NCBI GenBank assembly: GCA_934168325.1
Contig: CAKPNG010000004.1
Location: 1 to 64,000 of the forward strand
DNA: 64,000 nucleotides
From: an uncultured Bacilli bacterium
Lineage (GTDB): Bacteria > Bacillota_I > Bacilli_A > RFN20 > CAG-826
Reading direction: 5' to 3'
In this document: piece by piece, positions 1 to 7,811 of the stretch
Layout: each line of letters opens with the position of its first letter
Position numbering within the stretch: the first letter of the stretch is position 1
Notes under the pieces: model-generated
Told to the model about the DNA's origin: nothing
Database searches by the model: none
Seen by the model: the letters and a program-made list of their open reading frames with translations, nothing else
Translations under genes and position numbers: made by a program

Positions 1-179
1 TAAAATTGAAAATTTGCTCAATTATGAATTTTAATACACTAGATTTTGAGTGAATACGCAAAACTCAGGTTATATAAATACTTCTAAATTATTTCAACAT
101 AAAATTTATAAAAATTGTCGATTTTTTCAATAAATTTTGATGTAAAATAAATATAAATTAAAAATTGGAAGGAAAATAT
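1..179. other. Non-coding left edge and SDR leader
   Basis: No coding frame is supported here. The stretch is AT-rich. A short inverted pair TGAGT/ACTCA lies around 48-68. The only clear signal is the ribosome binding site GGAAGGA at 167-173, six bases before the ATG at 180. A TAAAAT at 143-148 could be a -10 box, but no convincing -35 is seen at the right distance. Confidence 0.5.
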
Positions 180-956
180 ATGAAAATCACATTTATAACT
201 GGCGCTGGAAGCGGCTTAGGCAAGGAATTTGCTAAATTATATGCTAAAGATAAACAAAATTTATTATTAGTAGATATTAATAATTATTCATTAAACAAAG
301 TTAAAGAAGAAATTCTTTCTATATATAAGGATATAGAGGTTTTTACTTTACAAGCTGATTTAACTAAAATTAGTGAACTTAATAGAGTTTATGAATATAT
401 AGTTCAAAACAATTTCTTCGTTAATAATGTAGTTAATGCTGCTGGATTTGGTGATCGTGAAGATTTTAAGAATATGGATATTAATAAACAACTCAATATG
501 ACTAATCTAGATTGCAATGCCTTATTATATTTTACAAGAGTATTTTTAGATAATATGTTAAAAGAAAATGATGGACATATTATAAATATTAGTTCTATTG
601 CTGGATTTATTCCTGGCCCTTATATGTGTACATATCACGCTTGTAAGGCTTATGTTTTATTATTAGGTGAATCTATTTCTTATGAACTTAAAGGAACTAA
701 TGTTCATTTATTAACTTTATGTCCTGGTCCATTTAATTCTAATTTTGTTAAATTAGCTCATAACGATTATACTTTTTCTAAAATTAAACCAGTTGATGCT
801 AGTGTAGTAGCTTCTTTTGGTTATAAAAAATCTAAAAAGAATAAAACTTTAGCTATTGTTGGCTTTAAAAATAAATTAACTATATTTGTTACTAGATTCT
901 TTTCTAGAAAATTTGTTACTAAATCTAGCGCTAAAACTATGAAAAAAGATGCTTAA
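180..956 (+). CDS. SDR family NAD(P)-dependent oxidoreductase
   Basis: A classical short-chain dehydrogenase of 258 residues. The N-terminal Rossmann motif TGAGSGLG (residues 7-14), NAAG (87-90), the catalytic Ser in ISS (138-139) and the YxxxK pair Y152/K156 are all present, so it should be an active cytoplasmic oxidoreductase. A PGP motif follows the catalytic region. The length is typical of the family. The start is placed at the ATG at 180 because GGAAGGA precedes it; an in-frame TTG at 165 would put the start before that site. The substrate cannot be told: the sequence resembles the broad YqjQ/DltE-like SDR group, whose members are mostly uncharacterised. It converges tail-to-tail with the chorismate mutase gene with zero bases between the two stop codons. 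Confidence 0.85.
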   Translation: MKITFITGAGSGLGKEFAKLYAKDKQNLLLVDINNYSLNKVKEEILSIYKDIEVFTLQADLTKISELNRVYEYIVQNNFFVNNVVNAAGFGDREDFKNMDINKQLNMTNLDCNALLYFTRVFLDNMLKENDGHIINISSIAGFIPGPYMCTYHACKAYVLLLGESISYELKGTNVHLLTLCPGPFNSNFVKLAHNDYTFSKIKPVDASVVASFGYKKSKKNKTLAIVGFKNKLTIFVTRFFSRKFVTKSSAKTMKKDA

Positions 957-1238
957 TTATCTTTTTTTAGCATCTAAGATATCTTTTTGCATTTCTTTAC
1001 TAGCTTTTAAAAAACCACTAAGAACATCTTTATAATATTTTTTATATTCATCTTTAGAGATTTTAGTTAAATTTTTATTGAGCATTTTTTCTTCTCTAGA
1101 AGAATCTAAAATTTCGATATTATTATCTAATTTATAATTAATAACTTCTTTTACTATTTCCATTCTTTTTTCATATAATTTGATTATTTCTTCATCAATT
1201 TGATCGATTTCATTTCTACATGATTCTAATTTAGTCAT
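957..1238 (-). CDS. Chorismate mutase, AroQ class, stand-alone
   Basis: A 93-residue all-helical AroQ-type chorismate mutase, which converts chorismate to prephenate. The E. coli active-site set maps with an offset of about three: R8, R25, K36, D45, R48, E49 and a C-terminal Gln (Q84) are all present, so I infer activity. There is no fused prephenate dehydratase, dehydrogenase or DAHP synthase domain. It is the last gene of a minus-strand operon after the U32 protein and the SLC13 transporter; the gap to the transporter is 15 bases and its Shine-Dalgarno AAGGAGT (1249-1255) overlaps the transporter stop codon. No other aromatic pathway gene is in the window, which makes its position beside two prephenate-dependent RNA hydroxylase homologues noteworthy. 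Confidence 0.9.
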   Translation of the reverse strand: MTKLESCRNEIDQIDEEIIKLYEKRMEIVKEVINYKLDNNIEILDSSREEKMLNKNLTKISKDEYKKYYKDVLSGFLKASKEMQKDILDAKKR

Positions 1239-1253
1239 AATTATTTTTACTCC

Positions 1254-2696
1254 TTATAAAATTAATGTTCCTAAAGGATAAGCTATTAATAAACATAAAA
1301 TAATACTTATAACCATTAATATAGTTCCATAAATTAATGTATCTTTAGTTTCACAATATCCACTACTACTTATAATTGCAATATGTGGCATTGATGGAGG
1401 TGTTGCAAAAGCTAATGCAGACATCATTCCAATTACACATATTATCGATGGTAAATTTATAGAAGTTACTATGCTTCTTAATAAAGTAGCACAAACTGCA
1501 CTTACTAAGGATGCAGTAACCATATTAGATGATAAATTAGTTTGAATTGCTGCCCAAGATACAAATATTATTAGTAATAATATTGGGCTTACATTTATTA
1601 ATGAATTTCCTAAACTATTTTGTAAGAATAATTTTATACCGATAATATCATCACTTAACACACTTCCAAGTGTTAAAGTAGCAGCACACATTAATAAACT
1701 TCCCCAAGGAACGCCATTTTTAAAAGCATCATCTATTTTAATAATTGGTTTATTATCAAATCTTAATATACATAATAATATAGTTCCTAATATTGGAGGC
1801 ATTGCTGTCCCATATCCATTTATTAATTTATAAAAATCAGGCGATATATCTTTAAATAAACTAGGTATTATCCATAATAAAATTACGATTATAAATATAA
1901 CTAAAGTTGCTATATCTTTTTTGTCAATTGAAGGTATATCTTTCTTTATTTCTTCAATATTTATATCTTTTAATTTAGAAGTATCTGGTCTAAGAAATAC
2001 CCATAACATTATTAACATTAATATAAAGATTAATAATCCAGTTGGAATAGCTATAGCCATGTAATTTAATGGTGAAACTGTTATTTCAGCAGTATTCATA
2101 GCAATAATAGGAAAGACATGAGCAATTGGAGTCATACCTGAACTTATTGAACAAGTAAATCCTAGCCCAAGCATTAATAATTTTCCAATTTTATCTCCTT
2201 TTTCTATCTTAGCTAGATTTAAAATTTCTTCTAATATTGGAAGCATTATTACAAATAAAACTGTCGGGGCAATAAATTGTCCTAATAATAAAACTGATAT
2301 TAAAAATAAATTACTAAACCAAAATCCACTTTTCTTTGATAATTTATTATTGACAAAGAAAATAGCTGTTCTTTTTATTAATGAGGTCTTACTTAAAGCG
2401 TACGTACATACAAATGTAAATAGTAAAAATACAAAAGTAGAATTCCCGAATCCTGAAGTAAAAACCTTGCTAAACCCATATGAATTTATAAAACCTAAAG
2501 AAAAAATACATAATACACTAGGCCAATCAATCCCTATTGTAAGCCATAAAATTAAGGTTCCAATAAATATACAAATGACGCCAATTGCATCACTAGATAA
2601 AGCACTATTACCAGGAATAAATCTACCAAAAAAGCATAACAAAAGACATATTGGTATTATGATCCATCTAAATATTTTATTATCTTTTAGTTTCAT
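1254..2696 (-). CDS. SLC13/DASS-type anion transporter
   Basis: A 480-residue polytopic membrane protein with about twelve hydrophobic segments and a proline-rich central region, of the size and layout of the divalent anion/sodium symporter (SLC13, CitT/YfbS-like) family. Members usually move dicarboxylates, citrate, sulfate or related anions. The re-entrant-loop regions are recognisable around the GMTPIAHVFP and TPPSMPHIA stretches. A cytoplasmic charged loop lies around residues 235-265. The gene starts with ATG overlapping the stop of the upstream U32 gene by one base (TAATG), which indicates translational coupling. Substrate unknown; its position between a U32 hydroxylase and chorismate mutase raises the idea that it imports an organic anion used by that pathway, but this is inference. 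Confidence 0.8.
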   Translation of the reverse strand: MKLKDNKIFRWIIIPICLLLCFFGRFIPGNSALSSDAIGVICIFIGTLILWLTIGIDWPSVLCIFSLGFINSYGFSKVFTSGFGNSTFVFLLFTFVCTYALSKTSLIKRTAIFFVNNKLSKKSGFWFSNLFLISVLLLGQFIAPTVLFVIMLPILEEILNLAKIEKGDKIGKLLMLGLGFTCSISSGMTPIAHVFPIIAMNTAEITVSPLNYMAIAIPTGLLIFILMLIMLWVFLRPDTSKLKDINIEEIKKDIPSIDKKDIATLVIFIIVILLWIIPSLFKDISPDFYKLINGYGTAMPPILGTILLCILRFDNKPIIKIDDAFKNGVPWGSLLMCAATLTLGSVLSDDIIGIKLFLQNSLGNSLINVSPILLLIIFVSWAAIQTNLSSNMVTASLVSAVCATLLRSIVTSINLPSIICVIGMMSALAFATPPSMPHIAIISSSGYCETKDTLIYGTILMVISIILCLLIAYPLGTLIL

Positions 2697-3910
2697 TAAT
2701 CTTTTTTCCTTCTTAAAATATCAAATGATTTAAGTCTTAAATTAGTTTTAATATATACTAATTCTTTTACTTTCTTTACTTCATCTAGTTTATTTCTATT
2801 TTGATCTAAAATCTCTTCAATTTTAATAGTTTTATTAAAATTATCATCATTAGATAAGACTTCTAAAGTGTCTCCAACCTTAAATTTATTTCTAAGTTCT
2901 ACTAAACAATAATCGTCTTTATTATCTTCTTTTACTAAAGCAATAAAATCATAAGTTTGACTTAATTTAGAACTAAATTTATTAGTTTTTTGATCACTAT
3001 TAAAATAAAATCCTGTAGTAAAATCACGATTACTTGTCTTTCTTAATTCGTCAATATAATCAAAAGTTTTTTCCTTATTATTTATATAATTATCTATAGC
3101 TCTACGATAAGCATTTATAACAGTAGCAACATAATAAGTAGATTTCATTCTTCCTTCAATTTTAAAACTATTAATTCCGGCTTCAGATAATTCTTTAATA
3201 TGTTCTATTAAACATAGATCTTTACTATTTAATATATAAGTTCCATGACTATCTTCTTCTATTGGATAATATTCACTATCTTCATAATCTTCTTTATAAC
3301 TTAACGCATAATTCCATCTACAAGGTTGAGCACAAGCACCTTTATTTGAATCTCTACCAGTAAAATAATTAGATAATAAACATCTACCACTATAAGAAAT
3401 GCACATTGCACCATGAGCAAAGCATTCAATATCGATATCTTTATCAATTTTATCTTTAATTTCTTTTATTTCTAATAATGATAATTCTCTAGCTAAAACT
3501 AATCTTTTAGCACCAAAATTAATCCACACATTAGCTGATTCAAAATTAGTAATATTAGCTTGAGTAGAAACATGTAATTCTAAAGAAGTATATTTTTTAA
3601 CTAAATGAGCTATTCCTAAATCACTAACAATTACTCCATCTGCTCCATTTTTATCTAAAAATTTTAAATAATCTACTAATCCATTAAAATCATTATTATG
3701 AGCTAATATATTGACAGTAATATAAACCTTAACATTATGACTATGAGCATAATTTATTGATTCAACTATTTCATTTTCATCAAAATTATCAGCAAAAGCT
3801 CTAAGTCCAAATCTTTTTCCTGCAAAGTAAACTGCATCTGCTCCAAAGTGTATAGCAGCTATTAATCTTTCTTTATCTCCTACTGGAGCAAGTAATTCAA
3901 TTTTGTTCAT
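2696..3910 (-). CDS. trhP: U32 family protein, TrhP-like tRNA hydroxylase
   Basis: A 404-residue member of family U32, once annotated as peptidases; the E. coli orthologue TrhP (YegQ) hydroxylates tRNA U34 to ho5U. The U32 signature spans residues 162-180 (ECFAHGAMCISYSGRC). Cysteines C170, C177, C193 and C233 (with C197 as an alternative) follow nearly the spacing of the 4Fe-4S ligands reported for the U32 protein UbiU. The motif KIEGRMKSTYYVA follows, and the C-terminal beta domain (about 330-400) is present, as in the YegQ/YrrO subgroup. First gene of the operon with the SLC13 transporter and chorismate mutase. No Shine-Dalgarno precedes the ATG; a TATTAT sits six bases upstream, so the message may be leaderless. 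The assignment to TrhP and not another U32 subgroup rests on length and domain layout. Confidence 0.85.
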   Translation of the reverse strand: MNKIELLAPVGDKERLIAAIHFGADAVYFAGKRFGLRAFADNFDENEIVESINYAHSHNVKVYITVNILAHNNDFNGLVDYLKFLDKNGADGVIVSDLGIAHLVKKYTSLELHVSTQANITNFESANVWINFGAKRLVLARELSLLEIKEIKDKIDKDIDIECFAHGAMCISYSGRCLLSNYFTGRDSNKGACAQPCRWNYALSYKEDYEDSEYYPIEEDSHGTYILNSKDLCLIEHIKELSEAGINSFKIEGRMKSTYYVATVINAYRRAIDNYINNKEKTFDYIDELRKTSNRDFTTGFYFNSDQKTNKFSSKLSQTYDFIALVKEDNKDDYCLVELRNKFKVGDTLEVLSNDDNFNKTIKIEEILDQNRNKLDEVKKVKELVYIKTNLRLKSFDILRRKKD

Positions 3911-3921
3911 ATAGTAATAAT

Positions 3922-3950
3922 ACTTTAAAGTAACTTAACTTTAAAGTTAA
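3922..3950. promoter_or_regulatory. Tandem palindromes in divergent U32 promoter region
   Basis: Between the two divergent U32 genes lie two related palindromes: ACTTTAAAGT (3922-3931) and TTAACTTTAAAGTTAA (3935-3950), a perfect 16-base palindrome. Their centres are 16 bases apart. They sit close to the TATTAT box of the minus-strand gene and upstream of a TAAAAT box of the plus-strand gene, a good position for an operator shared by both. The regulator is unknown. Confidence 0.4.
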
Positions 3951-3990
3951 TAAATACTAATTTTCATGATAAAATGAAAAAGTTGAAATT

Positions 3991-6264
3991 ATGAGTGAAT
4001 TATTATCTCCATGTGGATCTATTGAATCGTTTTATAGCGCTATTAAGAGTGGTTGTAACGCTATTTATTTAGGTTTAAATAAATTTAGTGCTAGAGCCTA
4101 CGCTAATAATTTTGATATTAGTGAAATGCCAGAATTAATTAAATTTGCTCATTTAAGAAATGTAAAAATTTATATAACAATTAATACAATAATTTATGAT
4201 GATGAATTAGATGAAGTTTATACTTTAATTGATAAATTAATTAATCTTAATATTGACGCTATAATTGTTCAAGATTTAACCTTAATTAATTATATTTCTA
4301 ATAAATACGGAGTTAATAAAGTTCATGCTTCTACTCAAGTTGGAGTCGATAATTTTTATAGTGCTAAAGTTATTAAAGAATTAGGTGCTAGTCGAATTGT
4401 ATTAGCTAGAGAAACTCCTATTGAAGTTATTAAAGAAATTAAAAATAAATTAGATATAGAATTAGAAGTCTTTATTCATGGAGCGTTATGTGTATCTTAT
4501 AGTGGTAATTGTTTAATGAGCTCAATGATTGGCAATCGTTCAGGTAATAGAGGTAGATGTGCTGGTTGTTGTAGACAAATATATTCTTTAATAAATAAAG
4601 ATACTAATAAAATTATTAATAAAAGTTATATCTTATCAATGAAAGATTTAAATACTTCTTCTTTTATTAATAATTTAAAATTTATTGATTCTTTAAAGAT
4701 TGAAGGAAGAATGAAAGAGCCTGAATATACCTATGAAGTTACTAATATTTATCGTAATTTATTAGATAATAAAATAGTAGATACTAATAATTTAAATAAA
4801 ATATTTAATAGAGAATACACTAAAGGTTTTTTATTTCATGATGAAATAAAAAATATTACTAATATTGATAAACCTAATAATTTTGGTTATTTATTAGGGG
4901 AAATTTGTAAAATTAATAAGAATAAAGTTTGGATTAGATTATTTAATAAACAAAATTTAACTAAAGGTGATCAAATTAGAATTGATAATAGAGATATTAA
5001 TAAAGAAATAAGTGTTCCAATTACTAAATTATTTGATGCTAATTTTAATTTAGTTAATGAAACTAATAAAATAGGCATTATTTATTTAGATAAAAAAGTA
5101 AATATAGGTGATAAAGTTTATAAAGTTAAAGATATAAATTTAATAAATTCAATTGATGAAAAATTAAAAGAAAATAATAAAGAATATGAAAAATTACCTA
5201 TAAATATTGAATTTAATGCCTTTATTAGTAAAAAAATAGTAATTAAATGCACTTATTTAGATTATAAAGTTGAAGTTATTAGTGATTTTATAGTAGATAA
5301 AGCAATAAAGCAAAATACAACTAAAGAAAATATTTATAATCAACTTAATAAATTAGGTGATACTCCTTATTTTATTAATAATCTAAATATTAATATCGAT
5401 GATAATATATTCATTCCATTAAAATTAATTAATGAATTAAGAAGAGAATTAATAGATAAATTAAATATAGAAAGATTGAAATTTAAAATTACTACTAATA
5501 ATATAGTTAATAATTTAAATATTAAAAAATATGAATTAAATATAGAACCTATTTTAACTGTTGAAGTATCTAATTTAAAACAATATGAATTAGTTAAAAG
5601 TTTAGGTATTAAACATATTTATTTTAATAATATTATTAATAGAAATAATGCTACTTATATTAAAAATTATAATAATTTTGATGAAATATTAGCTGGAAAT
5701 ATAGGTTCTATTGAATATTATAAAAATATAAATATTAATTTAATTAGTGATTATTCTTTTAATGTTACAAATCACATTAGTGTCGCTATATTAAATAGTT
5801 TAGGTTTTAATAGAGTAACTTTATCTCAAGAAATTCCTTACAATTATATTAATAATTTAGTGTCTAATTATTATAAAGAATATAATACTTATCCAAATTT
5901 AGAATTAATTATTTATGGTAGAACTTATTTAATGCATTCTAAATATTGTCCTTTAAAAAGATTAAATATGTGTGGAGATTGTAAGAAATATCAGTTTGAA
6001 TTAAAAGATCGTTTTGCTACTTTTCCTATTAGATTTAATAATGATTGCACTATTAATATTTTAAATTCTAAGAGATTAAATAATATAAATTATATAAATA
6101 AAATCAATGGAGTTAATTATTTTAGATTAGTTTTTACTGACGAATCTAATGAAGAAATAATTAACATTATTAATTCTTATAATGATACTATAAAAGGTAA
6201 TGAAAATAATACGTTTAATAACGATTTAGATACCCATGGCCATTTTTTTGAAAAGCCTTTATAG
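3991..6264 (+). CDS. rlhA: U32 family protein, RlhA-like (DUF3656) rRNA hydroxylase
   Basis: A 757-residue U32 protein of the long form. The N-terminal half holds the U32 domain with the signature around residues 160-178 (VFIHGALCVSYSGNC) and cysteines C167, C174, C190, C193 and C194, then KIEGRMKEPEY (236-246). The C-terminal part has a second TIM-barrel-like segment with a Cys-rich motif (KYCP, then CGDCKKYQFELKD and FPI) typical of the RlhA/YdcP large proteins. E. coli RlhA makes 5-hydroxycytidine 2501 in 23S rRNA using an Fe-S cluster and prephenate. The fourth-ligand position seen in the neighbouring TrhP-like protein (DLC) reads DLN here, so the fourth ligand must be C193 or C194 if a cluster is bound. 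Divergent from trhP; no Shine-Dalgarno is evident before the ATG. Confidence 0.8.
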   Translation: MSELLSPCGSIESFYSAIKSGCNAIYLGLNKFSARAYANNFDISEMPELIKFAHLRNVKIYITINTIIYDDELDEVYTLIDKLINLNIDAIIVQDLTLINYISNKYGVNKVHASTQVGVDNFYSAKVIKELGASRIVLARETPIEVIKEIKNKLDIELEVFIHGALCVSYSGNCLMSSMIGNRSGNRGRCAGCCRQIYSLINKDTNKIINKSYILSMKDLNTSSFINNLKFIDSLKIEGRMKEPEYTYEVTNIYRNLLDNKIVDTNNLNKIFNREYTKGFLFHDEIKNITNIDKPNNFGYLLGEICKINKNKVWIRLFNKQNLTKGDQIRIDNRDINKEISVPITKLFDANFNLVNETNKIGIIYLDKKVNIGDKVYKVKDINLINSIDEKLKENNKEYEKLPINIEFNAFISKKIVIKCTYLDYKVEVISDFIVDKAIKQNTTKENIYNQLNKLGDTPYFINNLNINIDDNIFIPLKLINELRRELIDKLNIERLKFKITTNNIVNNLNIKKYELNIEPILTVEVSNLKQYELVKSLGIKHIYFNNIINRNNATYIKNYNNFDEILAGNIGSIEYYKNININLISDYSFNVTNHISVAILNSLGFNRVTLSQEIPYNYINNLVSNYYKEYNTYPNLELIIYGRTYLMHSKYCPLKRLNMCGDCKKYQFELKDRFATFPIRFNNDCTINILNSKRLNNINYINKINGVNYFRLVFTDESNEEIINIINSYNDTIKGNENNTFNNDLDTHGHFFEKPL

Positions 6265-6355
6265 ATCAATATCTATAGTGTATAATTTTATTAGTAGTAA
6301 ATACTTAGTAATTTTGTAGTAATAAAAATGTTGTAATAATTCTTAAAAAACCTTA

Positions 6356-6370
6356 GTTTTGCAGGGTTTT
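6356..6370 (+). repeat. Dispersed 16-bp motif, copy 1
   Basis: GTTTTGCAGGGTTTT, just upstream of the ribosome binding site of the gene at 6390. One of at least seven copies of consensus GTTYTGCARGGTTTTT in the window. Confidence 0.6.
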
Positions 6371-6389
6371 CAAAAAAAGGAGATACTTT

Positions 6390-7211
6390 ATGAAAAAAGG
6401 AAAGAAATTAGCTTTATCATTATTGCTTCCTTTATTGATGTCAAATGCACCAATGCCTAGTCCTTATAGCCCAGAATTTGAAATTGATCGTGTTACAAAT
6501 GAACACATTACTTTTGCATTAAATTCAGCTGGTGATGAATTAACATGTATATTTAAAAATTCACTAGATGGTATTGTTGATTCTTTATTTTTAGAATGCT
6601 TAGATACTAATATAGCATTAATTAAAAGATATAATGGAACAACATTAATTCCTAAAAATTCTACCTATAAATTTACTTTAAAAAACACCAAAGATTCAAT
6701 TTATAATTTTGAACAAATTCAAAACTATGATAATTTAAAAATTTATGGTTCTTATTATAAAAGTGAAGATATTTATACTGAACTTGACTTATCATATCGT
6801 TTTGAAGTTAATACTGACTTAGAAACAGGCAAAACAACCACTACTTGTTATACTAATATATATGTAGAAAAAGTTACTACTTTTATTTCTGATGCTCTAT
6901 TTTATATAGCTGAAGATAATGTAACACCAAATAATACTTATTCTGCATATATTAGAGCATACAAAGATGAAACAATAAATTATAAGGATTTTAAAATTAC
7001 TTTTGATCGTGAATTAGCAAAAGACACTAAAATCAATTGTGTCTTATTAAAAGGAAACGATTATTATAATAGAAGACATGAGAAATCTGAAAGACAATTA
7101 AAAATATTATATATTTATTTATCAATTCTCGGTGTTACTGTTATTGGTACTATCATTTATCTTTCTATTTTTTACTATAGAAAACACAAAAGCAAACAAA
7201 AACTCAAATAA
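6390..7211 (+). CDS. Uncharacterised secreted, C-terminally anchored protein
   Basis: 273 residues, not recognised. There is a signal peptide (MKKGKKLALSLLLPLLMSN) without a lipobox, an extracytoplasmic domain of about 210 residues rich in beta-type sequence and Asn/Thr/Lys, a single membrane segment near residues 242-263 and a basic tail (YRKHKSKQKLK) that would stay in the cytoplasm, so it should be a type I surface protein. GGAG precedes the ATG by seven bases. Copy 1 of the dispersed 16-bp motif lies about 20 bases before the start. Its last 90 bases are shared, antisense, with the end of the membrane protein gene at 7122-7592. No function can be proposed. Confidence 0.7.
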   Translation: MKKGKKLALSLLLPLLMSNAPMPSPYSPEFEIDRVTNEHITFALNSAGDELTCIFKNSLDGIVDSLFLECLDTNIALIKRYNGTTLIPKNSTYKFTLKNTKDSIYNFEQIQNYDNLKIYGSYYKSEDIYTELDLSYRFEVNTDLETGKTTTTCYTNIYVEKVTTFISDALFYIAEDNVTPNNTYSAYIRAYKDETINYKDFKITFDRELAKDTKINCVLLKGNDYYNRRHEKSERQLKILYIYLSILGVTVIGTIIYLSIFYYRKHKSKQKLK

Positions 7212-7592
7212 ATATATAATTGATAAAATTAAGCATATTACAAAATAAGTGTTATTATTAGCACTTATTTTTATTATGTAATTTAAAATTAATCCAACTA
7301 CTAAAGATGCACTATTACTAATAAAAGATATGATTAAACATTTTAATATCGATCCATATAATTTTAAAATTTTTATAACTAGTGCTTCTAATAAAAAGAC
7401 TATAATTTCGCCTACAATCAAAAACCATAATGCATTATTTGTTAAATATTCATAACACAAATTAAAGCTTACATTACTAATAACGTTCATTATTAATAAA
7501 ATGATAAAATATAAAAAACTTTTTTTTAATAAAAAGAAATAGATAGGTGTTTCAATAACTAATGTTACTAATAAGGGATAAATTAATTCCAT
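7122..7592 (-). CDS. Small polytopic membrane protein, unknown
   Basis: 156 residues with five to six hydrophobic helices. It has features I associate with a family of small uncharacterised gut-Firmicutes membrane proteins: an early acidic residue before Pro-Ile-Tyr (ETPIYFFL), a helix containing MNVISNVSFN, and an acidic EIIVFLLEALVIK helix. The C-terminal tail is hydrophilic (Asn/Ser/Thr-rich). No Shine-Dalgarno is seen before the ATG at 7592; a TATTTT eight bases upstream might drive a leaderless transcript. Its final 30 codons overlap the opposite-strand gene ending at 7211. The hydrophobic pattern supports a real gene, but without a comparison an accidental reading frame is not fully excluded. 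Confidence 0.6.
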   Translation of the reverse strand: MELIYPLLVTLVIETPIYFFLLKKSFLYFIILLIMNVISNVSFNLCYEYLTNNALWFLIVGEIIVFLLEALVIKILKLYGSILKCLIISFISNSASLVVGLILNYIIKISANNNTYFVICLILSIIYLFEFLFAFVFSIVKNRKINDSTNNSNTEN

Positions 7593-7611
7593 ATTTAATA
7601 AAAATAATGAG

Positions 7612-7628
7612 GTTCTGCAAGGTTATTT
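7612..7628 (+). repeat. Dispersed 16-bp motif, copy 2
   Basis: GTTCTGCAAGGTTATTT in the intergenic region upstream of the membrane protein at 7122-7592. It is identical over 17 bases to the inverse copy at 15597-15613. Confidence 0.65.
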
Positions 7629-7751
7629 ATAAAATAAGTAAGTTTTTGAAAGAAATTTTATCATTAAAAACTTTAATAGATTTAAAATAACTCTTATAAA
7701 AATATTATAAACCTAACAAATATTATTCTCACTCAATAATTAGTTTCTAAA

Positions 7752-7791
7752 TAAAAAAACTAATCAAATCTATAATTTAGAAATAATTAGT
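7752..7791 (-). terminator. Rho-independent terminator of the lipoprotein operon
   Basis: On the minus strand, ACTAAT pairs with ATTAGT (7786-7791 with 7759-7764), with an inner AAAT/ATTT pairing, followed directly by a run of seven T (7753-7759). It lies about 20 bases after the stop of the gene at 7812. Confidence 0.6.
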
Positions 7792-7811
7792 CTTCTTAAT
7801 TTTAATTTAAT

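Noticed and set aside
2461..2476. Extra copy of the dispersed motif on the minus strand (TTTAGCAAGGTTTTT).
   Set aside because: It lacks the central TGCA and lies in the transporter gene where the codons FSKVF could explain it.
2350..2733. Plus-strand open frame of 127 codons opposite the SLC13 gene.
   Set aside because: It is antisense to the conserved transporter and the end of the U32 gene, has no ribosome binding site and looks like no protein.
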